6,348 nucleotides of DNA from Candidatus Aerophobota bacterium (GTDB taxonomy: Bacteria; Aerophobota; Aerophobia; Aerophobales; B3-G15). Shown here in pieces: positions 1 through 5,590 of this stretch. The notes under the pieces are model-generated. The model saw only the letters and a list, made by a program, of their open reading frames with translations. It did not search any database and was not told where the DNA came from. The stretch is taken from positions 1 through 6,348 of the forward strand of contig DRTT01000150.1 of NCBI GenBank assembly GCA_011372105.1. Reading direction: 5' to 3'. A program made the position numbers and the translations under genes. Each line of letters opens with the position of its first letter. The stretch's first letter is position 1.

Positions 1-1035
1 GCAATGCTTATAGGCCTTAGAATATCCAAACGCAAAAGCAAAAGTTTCCCTTATGGGCTTTATAAAGTGGAAAATTTGATTGCCTTTATTAGCTCTCTTC
101 TAATATTATTTGCCGGATATAAAATTGTCTTATCGGCAATAAAAAGTGAAAACACTACCACAGTAAAAACTACATACCCTGTTATGATAGGCATTTTCTC
201 TATTATAGCGATCATTTACGGATTTATGAGGTATGAAAAGAAGGTAGCAAGGATAACCCAGTCTCCTTCTATAGCTGCAGATGCCGAAGAATATAAGACA
301 GACCTTTATGCAATCTTTGTTATCCTGGGAAGTGTTTTGGGAAATTTTTTGAACTTACATTTTGATAAAATAGCTTCTATTGTAGTATCAATCTTTGTAT
401 TCAAGGCAGGTGGAACGCTTTTTGTAAATGCTATAAGGGTATTACTGGACGCATCAGTTGATTTTGAAACCCTTGATAAAGTAAAAAGTATTATTCTTGA
501 AGAGCCCAGAGTACAAAGGGTAAAATCACTCACTGGCAGAAACTCCGGTAGATATAAATTTATAGAGGCAGAGATAATCTTAAAAGTAAAGGAACTTGAA
601 AAGGCACATAATATAAGCAAGAAATTGGAGAAAAGGATAAAAAAAAGCATTCCACATGTTGACCACATCTTAATTCACTATGAGCCTATCAAGAAAGAAT
701 TTATAAATATAGCCATACCCTATGAGATGAGTAATAACACGATAAGTGAGCACTTCGGTGATGCTCCCTCTTTTCTTATCTTAAAAGTAAAAACAGATAG
801 CAAACATCTTGTTAAAAAAGATACCATTATCAACCCCTTTTTACTGGAGGAAAAAGGAAAGGGGATAATGGTAGCAGAACTTCTGGTAAAAAATAATGTG
901 GATGTTGTGGTGGTGAAAAATAAATTTCACGGCAGAGGCCCTGAGTATGTATTTAAAGATGCGGAAGTCCAGGTAAAATTCACAACGAAATCTTCCATAG
1001 AAGAAATAATAAAGGAGTTGGGGGTAAAGCAATAA
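1..1035 (+). CDS. Cation diffusion facilitator transporter fused to a NifX/NifB-type domain (5'-partial)
   Basis: An inner-membrane exporter of divalent metal ions, probably driven by proton antiport. The reading frame is open from base 1. The first residues match the loop after CDF transmembrane helix 2, so helices 1-2 and the first metal motif lie outside the window, and the ATG at base 4 is probably internal. Counting from that ATG, hydrophobic helices lie near residues 24-46, 58-75, 102-118 and 121-146. The CDF cytoplasmic ferredoxin-like domain spans about 149-228 and ends in IHYEP. A third domain, about 233-343, begins INIAIPYE and has the SEHFGDAPSF motif and a VDVVVV strand, as in the dinitrogenase Fe-Mo cofactor (NifX/NifB/NafY) fold. 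At the usual helix-5 HxxxD metal site the residues read E96-YKT-D100, so His is replaced by Glu, which could change metal preference. The substrate cannot be told; iron, manganese or zinc are candidates. The downstream methyltransferase starts 1 base after the stop. Confidence 0.88.
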   Translation, partial: AMLIGLRISKRKSKSFPYGLYKVENLIAFISSLLILFAGYKIVLSAIKSENTTTVKTTYPVMIGIFSIIAIIYGFMRYEKKVARITQSPSIAADAEEYKTDLYAIFVILGSVLGNFLNLHFDKIASIVVSIFVFKAGGTLFVNAIRVLLDASVDFETLDKVKSIILEEPRVQRVKSLTGRNSGRYKFIEAEIILKVKELEKAHNISKKLEKRIKKSIPHVDHILIHYEPIKKEFINIAIPYEMSNNTISEHFGDAPSFLILKVKTDSKHLVKKDTIINPFLLEEKGKGIMVAELLVKNNVDVVVVKNKFHGRGPEYVFKDAEVQVKFTTKSSIEEIIKELGVKQ

Positions 1036-1036
1036 A

Positions 1037-1561
1037 ATGATTGCTCTAATACTAATCCTTGGAACTATTATAGGTTTTGGAGTTTGGATATACTGGCCAG
1101 AGCTTTTTATTGGAGCAGGATGGAGCCCTACACCCTTGAAAACTGTTAGAAAAATGTTACAAATGGCCAAGGTAAAAAGTGATGACTTGCTATACGACCT
1201 TGGCTGTGGAGATGGAAGAATAATAAAAATGGCAACTTCTGAGTTTGGCGCAAAAGCAGTAGGAATAGAGGCAGATCCCCTGCGTTTTTTATTTTCTCTA
1301 ATAAGGATAAAAATTACGAAAGCAGGGAAAAAAGCAAAAGTTATCTGGGGAAATTTCTTCAATATTAACTTGGAAAAAGCCACAGTAATAACAGTTTTTC
1401 TTTCCCGCGAGGTAAATGAAAAACTTAAAGAAAAATTCCAGAAGGAGCTTCGTCCAGGAACTCGCATAATCTCCTATTACTGGGTTTTTCCCGGGTGGAG
1501 AATATCCGAAATTGATGAGTCCCACCAGATTTATCTTTATAAAATAGGGGAACACAAATAA
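1037..1561 (+). CDS. Membrane-anchored class I SAM methyltransferase, FAM173/aKMT-like
   Basis: A 174-residue SAM-dependent methyltransferase. Residues 1-19 form one hydrophobic segment, likely a membrane anchor. A G-x-x-x-x-PTP segment follows at about 26-33, then motif I LYDLGCGDGR at 52-61, the acidic motif II residue in GIEAD at 76-80, a GNFFNINL stretch at 105-112, and a late strand RIISYYWVFPGW at 143-154. The order anchor, (S)PTP segment, DLGCGDGR, and FP-x-W near the end recalls the FAM173 (ATPSCKMT) and archaeal aKMT protein-lysine methyltransferases. This subfamily call rests on remembered motifs, while the methyltransferase call itself is firm. A protein-lysine substrate at the membrane is therefore inference. 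The ATG lies 1 base after the upstream stop, with G-rich sequence (GGGGGT, 1020-1025) at Shine-Dalgarno distance, so it is probably translated from the same message as the transporter. Its end lies 1 base from the convergent yjbQ gene. Confidence 0.82.
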   Translation: MIALILILGTIIGFGVWIYWPELFIGAGWSPTPLKTVRKMLQMAKVKSDDLLYDLGCGDGRIIKMATSEFGAKAVGIEADPLRFLFSLIRIKITKAGKKAKVIWGNFFNINLEKATVITVFLSREVNEKLKEKFQKELRPGTRIISYYWVFPGWRISEIDESHQIYLYKIGEHK

Positions 1562-1562
1562 T

Positions 1563-1994
1563 TCACTTGAATTTTGTTATCTGCACAATAAGATTTCTTC
1601 TTTTGCCTCCATCAAGCTCAATGTAAAGCACAGCTTGCCAGGTACCAAGCAAAAGTCTCTTCTCCTTTATAGGAATAACGACCGACTGTCCTATAAATGT
1701 ATTAAGGATATGAGCATGAGCGTTTTCCTCTCCCTTCATTCCTCTGTACTTTGCATTATGCTTGTAACCTGCTTCCAAAGGGACAAGTCTTTTATAAGCG
1801 TGTAAAAGATCATCCCACAGCTCAAGATCTGGTTCATTTATGGTAATAGCTGATGTGACGTGGGGATTGTAGATTAAAACACTTCCTTCAGAAACATGTT
1901 TCTCTTCCACAATTTTTTGAACTTTATCAGTTATATCCACAATTTTTAAATACTCCTCAGTGAATACCGGGATACTCTCCCATAAAACCTCCAT
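1563..1994 (-). CDS. yjbQ: YjbQ/UPF0047 family protein (putative secondary thiamine-phosphate synthase)
   Basis: A full-length 143-residue member of the UPF0047 (TIGR00149) family; E. coli YjbQ is about the same size. Family signatures seen are PHVTSAITINE at 44-54, GYKHN at 76-80, NAHAHILNTFIG at 91-102 followed by VVIPI, LGTWQ at 116-120, and an E-x-DGG turn at 126-130. The conserved histidines (45, 79, 93, 95) and acidic residues are likely metal or phosphate ligands. Homologues have been reported to show weak thiamine-phosphate synthase activity, but the true cellular role is unsettled and no thi genes lie nearby. The start is well supported: AGGAGGT (complement of 2002-2008) stands 7 bases before the ATG at 1994. 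A promoter at 2033-2060 would give a leader of about 30 nt. The gene is probably monocistronic and ends against the convergent methyltransferase, with no room for a terminator between them. Confidence 0.93.
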   Translation of the reverse strand: MEVLWESIPVFTEEYLKIVDITDKVQKIVEEKHVSEGSVLIYNPHVTSAITINEPDLELWDDLLHAYKRLVPLEAGYKHNAKYRGMKGEENAHAHILNTFIGQSVVIPIKEKRLLLGTWQAVLYIELDGGKRRNLIVQITKFK

Positions 1995-2032
1995 TCTCTA
2001 TACCTCCTGATAAAAATATTTTTTCTTTTGGT

Positions 2033-2060
2033 ATATTAAATTCTTCCCGGGAAATGTCAA
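2033..2060 (-). promoter_or_regulatory. Sigma-70-type promoter for yjbQ
   Basis: On the minus strand there is a perfect -35 TTGACA (plus 2055-2060) and a -10 TAATAT (plus 2033-2038), separated by 16 bp. Transcription would start near 2026, about 32 nt before the yjbQ ATG. The spacer contains the perfect palindrome TTCCCGGGAA (2044-2053), a possible operator. Seen by consensus match only. Confidence 0.72.
2044..2053. promoter_or_regulatory. 10-bp palindrome inside the yjbQ promoter spacer
   Basis: TTCCCGGGAA is a perfect palindrome lying between the -35 and -10 of the leftward promoter. A regulator bound here would block or remodel polymerase. No regulator gene is in the window, so an operator role is inference. 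Confidence 0.3.
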
Positions 2061-2094
2061 AATAGGGGGTAATTTTCAAAAAAACCTTTTGACA
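2055..2094. repeat. Inverted repeat TGTCAAAA / TTTTGACA linking the two divergent -35 boxes
   Basis: TGTCAAAA at 2055-2062 is the exact reverse complement of TTTTGACA at 2087-2094, with 24 bases between. Each arm contains the -35 hexamer of one of the two back-to-back promoters, so part of the symmetry is explained by both promoters having consensus -35 boxes. The extra matching AA/TT is not required by that. Confidence 0.6.
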
Positions 2095-2117
2095 CAAAAT
2101 CTTGTTTGACATAATAT
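2089..2117 (+). promoter_or_regulatory. Near-consensus sigma-70 promoter in front of the aldolase remnant
   Basis: TTGACA at 2089-2094, a 17-bp spacer, then TAATAT at 2112-2117. Transcription would start near 2124, about 29 nt before the ATG at 2153 of the broken aldolase gene. The promoter looks undamaged although the gene behind it is not, so a short RNA running toward the 3' end of rlmN may still be made. Confidence 0.68.
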
Positions 2118-2122
2118 TGTCA
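2107..2122. promoter_or_regulatory. TGACA-TAATAT-TGTCA inverted repeat enclosing the rightward -10 box
   Basis: TGACA (2107-2111) and TGTCA (2118-2122) are inverted arms of 5 bp flanking the -10 hexamer TAATAT (2112-2117). A dimeric repressor bound here would cover the -10. The same pentamer also occurs at 2055-2059 and 2090-2094. The operator role is inference. Confidence 0.35.
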
Positions 2123-2152
2123 TAAAATAGATAAAAAACCGGGAAGCAAAAA

Positions 2153-2532
2153 ATGAAAAAAACAACAATCTCAGGCGGGAAGCTTCGGGGATTTAAAAAA
2201 ATTGCAACAGAGGAAGGTAAATTCATTAATGATGGGGGTGGGGGCAAGAGATACTTTAAGAAAAATGCTCGCCAGGGTGGCAAGGAGCAATAAGCTTTTA
2301 TCCTGATGTGGATAAAATGGAAGAATGGCTCATGACAAGCGGAGTTGAGAACTTCAAAAAACTTTTAAAGGTATCTGAAAACGCTACTCCCTGGTTCTCT
2401 CACAAAAAATTTGAAAGTTTTGCTAATATAGAACTCGAAGATGGTGGAGAAAGCTGGCATAAAAACTATCAAAGCTTTACCCCTGCACCTATACGCTCAG
2501 AAAAAAACTCATCAGAGCAGAGCACCTGCTAA
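2153..2532 (+). pseudogene. Decayed LacD-type class I aldolase (tagatose/fructose-bisphosphate aldolase family), internally deleted and frameshifted
   Basis: Two pieces of one aldolase gene appear to remain. From ATG 2153 a 46-codon frame ends at 2293. Its start, GKLRGFKKIATEEGKF, resembles the N-terminus of LacD-family aldolases (GKLRGLQ...). A second frame, open from 2260 to 2532, contains WQGAISFYPDVDKMEEWL, then TSGVENF, then ATPWF. It matches the LacD C-terminus in order: W-x-GA, EWL-x-T-x-G-x-x-N, L-x-KV, AT-x-W. The pieces join near 2260-2280. There ARQ in the first frame and WQGA in the second restore the family order R-x-x-W-x-GA if one base is added in the G run at 2275-2277. About 200 residues of the (beta/alpha)8 barrel, including the Schiff-base lysine, are missing from the usual length of about 325, so it cannot be active. 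The GTG at 2308 has no Shine-Dalgarno site. The frame runs 21 bp into the convergent rlmN gene, so the original stop may also be lost. An alternative is two small unrelated ORFs, which I think less likely. Confidence 0.6.
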
Positions 2533-3549
2533 CTGTCCACAGGCTCCCTTTACATCTTTTCCTCTGCTCTCTCTAATTGTCACAGTAAGAGGAAGAGAGA
2601 GGCACAGATTGTAGAAGCGATAAATCTCCTCTTCTGAAGGAGTAGAAAAGGATGTATTTCCGGTAGGATTTAGAGGGATAAGATTTAACTTTACTTTTAA
2701 TCTCTTACAAAAATCCTTTAAAGCCAAAAAATCTTCCCTTCCTGTATTAAAACCACCTATTAAGACATATTCAAGGGTTATCAGGCGATGCGTTTTCTCG
2801 TAGTAAAATTCTATCGCTTTTTTCAACTCCCCAAGAGGATATTTTTTTGCAACAGGCATAATTCTCTCTCTTTTTTCCTGCAGGGCACTATTTAAGGATA
2901 TAGCAAGTCTTACCTGCAGAGGAAAATCTGCAAGAGAATAAATACCTGGTATTATTCCTGCAGTTGAAATGGTTATTCTGCGAGAGCCAATATTTATCCC
3001 GAAGTTGCTGTTAAGAATGAAAATGGCCCTTTTCACATTTTCCCAGTTTAAAAAAGGTTCCCCCATCCCCATAAATACCACATTGGTAACTCGCACATTT
3101 TGATGTTTTGCTATTTGTAAAACCTGATCGACTATTTCCCACCCAAAAAGATCACCTCTAAATCCCATTTTTCCCGTGGCACAGAAAGAACATTTTAAAG
3201 AACACCCAACTTGCGTGGAAACACAAACCGTTCTTCTATCTTCAAAAGGTATAAATACTGATTCTATTTTTTCACCTGTCTCTCTCTTAAAGATATACTT
3301 TACAGAACCATCCCGGGAAACCAAATAGTCACAAAGCTCAAGACTCCCCACATAGAAATGAGTATTAAGATACTCTCTTAATTTTTTGGAAAAATTAGTA
3401 TAAGAGGATATATCGCTTACACCTTTTTTCCACATCCAGACAAAAAGCTGTCCTGCTCTGTAGGTAGGTTCTTTTTTCTCTTTAAAAAGTAGCTTAAGTT
3501 CTTTAAAACTTTTAGCTTTTAGATTTTCCCTTTTATCTATAGCCATCAT
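2512..3549 (-). CDS. rlmN: 23S rRNA (adenine-2503-C2)/tRNA (adenine-37-C2) methyltransferase RlmN
   Basis: A 345-residue cytoplasmic radical-SAM enzyme that makes 2-methyladenosine at A2503 of 23S rRNA, and in some bacteria at A37 of tRNAs, tuning translation fidelity. The radical-SAM motif C116-xxx-C120-xx-C123 (GCSLKCSFCATG) binds the [4Fe-4S] cluster. C109 in TVCVSTQ and C337 in GACGQL are the two family-specific catalytic cysteines, the latter being the one that carries the methyl group. MGMGEPFLN lies at about 160-168 and is typical. An N-terminal helical domain with RAGQLFVWMWKKGV covers about 31-44. All key residues are present and the length is normal. Two adjacent ATG codons (3549 and 3546) could start it. 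The nearest purine-rich site, AAAGGA, is about 16 bases upstream, so the ribosome-binding site is poor. The gene lies 90 bp beyond the rubrerythrin stop and may be read through from that unit or from a weak promoter at 3602-3610. Confidence 0.96.
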   Translation of the reverse strand: MMAIDKRENLKAKSFKELKLLFKEKKEPTYRAGQLFVWMWKKGVSDISSYTNFSKKLREYLNTHFYVGSLELCDYLVSRDGSVKYIFKRETGEKIESVFIPFEDRRTVCVSTQVGCSLKCSFCATGKMGFRGDLFGWEIVDQVLQIAKHQNVRVTNVVFMGMGEPFLNWENVKRAIFILNSNFGINIGSRRITISTAGIIPGIYSLADFPLQVRLAISLNSALQEKRERIMPVAKKYPLGELKKAIEFYYEKTHRLITLEYVLIGGFNTGREDFLALKDFCKRLKVKLNLIPLNPTGNTSFSTPSEEEIYRFYNLCLSLPLTVTIRESRGKDVKGACGQLAGALL

Positions 3550-3601
3550 ACGCAGGGAAGATAAATCCTTTCTTCTTAAGATTTACCTTAATATTATAAA
3601 T

Positions 3602-3610
3602 ATTATAGCA
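3602..3610 (-). promoter_or_regulatory. Possible extended -10 promoter for rlmN
   Basis: The minus strand reads TGCTATAAT here, an extended -10 (TGn-TATAAT). The hexamer 17 bp upstream is ATAAGG, a poor -35, as extended -10 promoters can tolerate. Transcription would start near 3595, about 46 nt before the rlmN ATG. A second TATAAT lies at plus 3593-3598. The region is A+T-rich, so chance matches are likely. Confidence 0.35.
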
Positions 3611-3624
3611 TAAAAGCTTGCTAT
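3605..3624 (-). terminator. Short hairpin after rubrerythrin, weak terminator candidate
   Basis: ATAGCA (3605-3610) and TGCTAT (3619-3624) can pair in RNA with an 8-base loop, starting 15 bases after the rubrerythrin stop. An A+T-rich stretch follows but no proper U-run, so termination would be weak. It overlaps the possible rlmN -10 box. Confidence 0.25.
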
Positions 3625-3639
3625 CCTTATATATCTATT

Positions 3640-4215
3640 CTAATAATTCTCACACAAAAGCTCAAAATAAGCTCTTGGATGAGCACAGGATGGACATTCT
3701 TCCGGCACTTCCTTTCCTTCGTGAATATACCCGCAGTTCCTGCACCTCCACTTTACAACCTCTTCTCTCTTAAAAACTCTATCTTTTTCAATATTCTCAA
3801 GAAGAGAAAGATACCTTTTTTCATGCTGCTTTTCAGCAACAGCTACTGCTTTAAAAACAGATGCTATCTCCAAAAATCCCTCCTCTTCTGCTATTCTGGC
3901 AAATTCAGGATACATCTTTGTGTGCTCATAGTTCTCACCGGAAGCCGCCGCTTTAAGATTTTCTCTTGTACTCCCAATTACTCCTGCAGGAAAAGAGGCT
4001 TTGATTTCTACTTCCCCACCCTCTAAAAATTTAAAAAATCTCTCAGCATGTTCCTTCTCATTATCAGCAGTCTCAAGAAATACACCTGCTATTTGCTCAT
4101 AACCCTCTTTTCTGGCTCGTGAGGCAAAAAATGTATATCTATTTCTTGCCTGCGATTCTCCAGCAAAAGCTGTAAGCAAATTTTTCTCTGTTTTCGTTCC
4201 TTTCAAACTTTTCAT
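3640..4215 (-). CDS. rbr: Rubrerythrin
   Basis: A classical 191-residue rubrerythrin, a cytoplasmic NAD(P)H-linked peroxidase of anaerobes that reduces hydrogen peroxide at a diiron site. The N-terminal ferritin-like four-helix domain (about 1-145) has all the diiron ligands at the expected places: E20, E53, H56, E94, E97, E128 and H131. The C-terminal rubredoxin-like domain (about 155-191) binds one Fe through C158-xx-C161 and C174-xx-C177, with the short 12-residue spacing typical of rubrerythrin. Start chosen at 4215: GAGGAGGT stands 6 bases before the ATG. The ferritin-like gene ends 23 bp upstream and the flavin-reductase/rubredoxin gene precedes it, forming one probable transcript from the promoter at 5474-5502. 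Electrons probably come from that flavoprotein-rubredoxin. No truncation or odd residue was seen. Confidence 0.97.
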   Translation of the reverse strand: MKSLKGTKTEKNLLTAFAGESQARNRYTFFASRARKEGYEQIAGVFLETADNEKEHAERFFKFLEGGEVEIKASFPAGVIGSTRENLKAAASGENYEHTKMYPEFARIAEEEGFLEIASVFKAVAVAEKQHEKRYLSLLENIEKDRVFKREEVVKWRCRNCGYIHEGKEVPEECPSCAHPRAYFELLCENY

Positions 4216-4238
4216 TTTTTACCTCCTCATCCTGACAA

Positions 4239-4715
4239 TTAAAAACTTTTTTTCAGCTCATAGAGCTTGCTCAAGTGCTTTTTTTCCTCTTCTATTAACT
4301 TATCTATTGTCCCATAGGTATCCTTCAAAATAAATTTTTTCATCTCCTCATAAAACAAAATGGAATCTTTCTCTGCATTTATCCCCACCTCAACTGCTTC
4401 CTTTTCATCTTTAACCTTTGCTGCAATTTCTTCACCTTTTTTCTTCTTTGTAAACACGTACCCATCTGACAGAGCTCGAAGATAAGCAAAATACTCATCT
4501 GGATAGGCTTCCTGTGGTTCATACTTTTCAATACCCGAGAGAATATCATTAAATACCTTTATGTGCTTTTCCTCCTCTTCTGCAAGATAGTTTAAAACCT
4601 TCCTTATTTTCTCCGATTTTGCTAACTTTGCCACTCCAAGGTAAAAATCTCTCCCATTTTTCTCTATCTGTATACCCAGCTGAATTACCTCACTTGGAGA
4701 AAAAATATTTGACAT
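4239..4715 (-). CDS. Ferritin-like/rubrerythrin-domain diiron protein without rubredoxin domain
   Basis: A 158-residue four-helix-bundle protein of the ferritin-like superfamily, cytoplasmic. Diiron ligand pattern seen: E18 (IQIEKNG), E48-xx-H51 (EEEEKH), E115 (NAEKDS) and E144-xx-H147 (EEEKKH). These are the two E...ExxH half-sites of rubrerythrin-like proteins. The extra ligand of true rubrerythrin (E97) has no clear counterpart, and there is no C-terminal Cys motif. It therefore cannot take electrons through its own rubredoxin centre. Two sides of the bundle are joined by a charged link (KKKKGEE, about 90-96). The start at 4715 is backed by AGGAGGT (complement of 4721-4727) 5 bases before the ATG. 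It lies 16 bp after the flavin-reductase/rubredoxin stop and 23 bp before rubrerythrin. Likely roles are peroxide or oxygen reduction, or iron handling; the exact substrate is unknown. Confidence 0.9.
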   Translation of the reverse strand: MSNIFSPSEVIQLGIQIEKNGRDFYLGVAKLAKSEKIRKVLNYLAEEEEKHIKVFNDILSGIEKYEPQEAYPDEYFAYLRALSDGYVFTKKKKGEEIAAKVKDEKEAVEVGINAEKDSILFYEEMKKFILKDTYGTIDKLIEEEKKHLSKLYELKKSF

Positions 4716-4731
4716 CTTTTACCTCCTTTTA

Positions 4732-5409
4732 CTAAAACTCTTCAAACATATCCTTTCCTGCCCCACAAATAGGACAGACCCAGTCATCTGGTAATTTTTC
4801 AAAAGATGTCCCTGGTTTTATACCTGATTCTGGGTCACCTTTCTCAGGGTCATAGATATAGCCACAAACAGTACACCTGTACTTTTGCACTTTTTCCTCT
4901 TTTTTCTCTCCTATGTAAGTCGGTGCTGCCTTTGGCGTTACTCCTCTTTTTATCTCATGGTAGTAAGCATAGGTGAGTGGTTCATCTTCTTTAAGAATCT
5001 CACCTCCCACAACCTCACCGGCAAAAATAGTGTGAGTTGCAACATCAAGACTTTTTTTAACTTCAACTTCAATATAACCTATACTGTTCTCTGTAACAAT
5101 AGGGATACCTTTTACCCCAATTTCGTAGCCAACATCTGCGAACTTATCTACATCTCTTCCAGACTTGAACCCAAAAAGACCAATGAACTTAAGAGGAGTT
5201 TTGTTTGAAAGAATGGATGCCCCGAAGAGCCTGCTCTCTTTTATAAACTCATGGGTTAGATTACTCTTATTTATGCTTACAGCAACTGTGGGAGGTTCTG
5301 AGGTTATCTGGAAGAGAGTATTAGCAATTTGCCCATTAAATTTCCCATTACTTTTTGAGCTTATAACATATAACCCGTAACTTATCTTATACAAAACCTT
5401 TTTATCCAT
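4732..5409 (-). CDS. hrb: High-molecular-weight rubredoxin: flavin reductase-like domain fused to rubredoxin
   Basis: A 225-residue fusion. Residues 1 to about 160 form the FMN-binding split-barrel of flavin reductase-like proteins (YGLYVISS near the start, [16 protein letters not shown], then ASILS at 64-68). Residues about 177-225 are a full rubredoxin with C179-xx-C182-G-Y and C212-PI-C215-G. A Lys/Glu-rich linker ([10 protein letters not shown], 167-176) joins them. Members such as Moorella Hrb take electrons from NAD(P)H via FMN and pass them through the rubredoxin centre to oxygen- or NO-reducing flavodiiron proteins. Here the partners by position are the ferritin-like protein and rubrerythrin. 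No flavodiiron protein is in the window. AAGGAG stands just upstream of the ATG at 5409, and this is the first gene behind the promoter at 5474-5502. The leader is about 57 nt. The symbol follows the Moorella name. Confidence 0.93.
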   Translation of the reverse strand: MDKKVLYKISYGLYVISSKSNGKFNGQIANTLFQITSEPPTVAVSINKSNLTHEFIKESRLFGASILSNKTPLKFIGLFGFKSGRDVDKFADVGYEIGVKGIPIVTENSIGYIEVEVKKSLDVATHTIFAGEVVGGEILKEDEPLTYAYYHEIKRGVTPKAAPTYIGEKKEEKVQKYRCTVCGYIYDPEKGDPESGIKPGTSFEKLPDDWVCPICGAGKDMFEEF

Positions 5410-5473
5410 CTTTTTCTCCTTTTACTTCTGAAGCTAATTTTTTACGAAACAACTGCTCCCGCACGCCTCACCC

Positions 5474-5502
5474 ATTCTACACCTCGTTATTGAATAAGTC
5501 AA
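5474..5502 (-). promoter_or_regulatory. Sigma-70-type promoter of the hrb-ferritin-rbr unit
   Basis: The minus strand has TTGACT (plus 5497-5502), a 17-bp spacer, then TAGAAT (plus 5474-5479). Transcription would start near 5467, about 57 nt before the hrb ATG. Only these two hexamers support it. The A+T-rich repeats just upstream (5502-5590) could bind a redox- or peroxide-sensing regulator. Confidence 0.65.
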
Positions 5503-5511
5503 ATTTTAAAG

Positions 5512-5532
5512 ACTCTTATGATCAGAAAGAGT
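5512..5532. repeat. Inverted repeat ACTCTT / AAGAGT upstream of the hrb promoter
   Basis: ACTCTT (5512-5517) and AAGAGT (5527-5532) are perfect 6-bp inverted arms around a 9-base centre that contains TGATCA. It lies 10 bp upstream of the -35 box, where an activator might bind. It could equally be a weak hairpin at the end of the DUF362 transcript. Confidence 0.35.
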
Positions 5533-5546
5533 ATGATGAGATTTCA

Positions 5547-5590
5547 CTTTAAAAATTTTGGCTTGATGAAAAATCTGTGAATTTTTAAAG
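5547..5590. repeat. 11-bp perfect inverted repeat at the end of the DUF362 gene
   Basis: CTTTAAAAATT (5547-5557) and AATTTTTAAAG (5580-5590) are exact reverse complements with 22 bases between. The right arm covers the DUF362 stop codon. The stem is nearly all A-U and no U-run follows, so it would be a poor intrinsic terminator. A related AATTTTAAAG lies at 5502-5511, on the hrb -35 box, suggesting a repeated binding motif. Confidence 0.5.

Noticed and set aside
306..668. 120-codon minus-strand frame inside the CDF gene
   Set aside because: It lies wholly antisense to conserved CDF domains and shows no motif of its own.
841..1467. 208-codon minus-strand frame opposite the transporter and methyltransferase
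   Set aside because: Both genes on the other strand have clear family motifs; this frame gives a low-complexity Phe/Ile/Ser-rich product typical of an antisense shadow.
2140..2183. Direct repeat CGGGAAGC at 2140-2147 and 2176-2183
   Set aside because: Only 8 bp, no further flanking match, and one copy lies within the aldolase-like N-terminal coding sequence; probably chance.
2234..2280. Possible G-quadruplex from GGGGGTGGGGG and later GGG runs
   Set aside because: Only two long G runs are adjacent; the next lies about 30 bases away, too far for a convincing quadruplex.
1957..2283. 108-codon minus-strand frame over the yjbQ promoter region
   Set aside because: It overlaps the start of yjbQ and covers both promoters; its product is a Pro/Phe-rich string with no recognisable motif, and the opposite strand carries the aldolase remnant.
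2480..2515. Intrinsic terminator after rlmN (minus strand, run of seven T)
   Set aside because: The T-run is present but the only preceding stem is about 3 bp (CTC/GAG), too weak to claim.
2308..2532. 74-codon ORF as an intact small protein starting at GTG
   Set aside because: There is no Shine-Dalgarno site, the frame is open further upstream to 2260, and its sequence matches the C-terminal end of LacD-type aldolases, so it is better read as part of a pseudogene.
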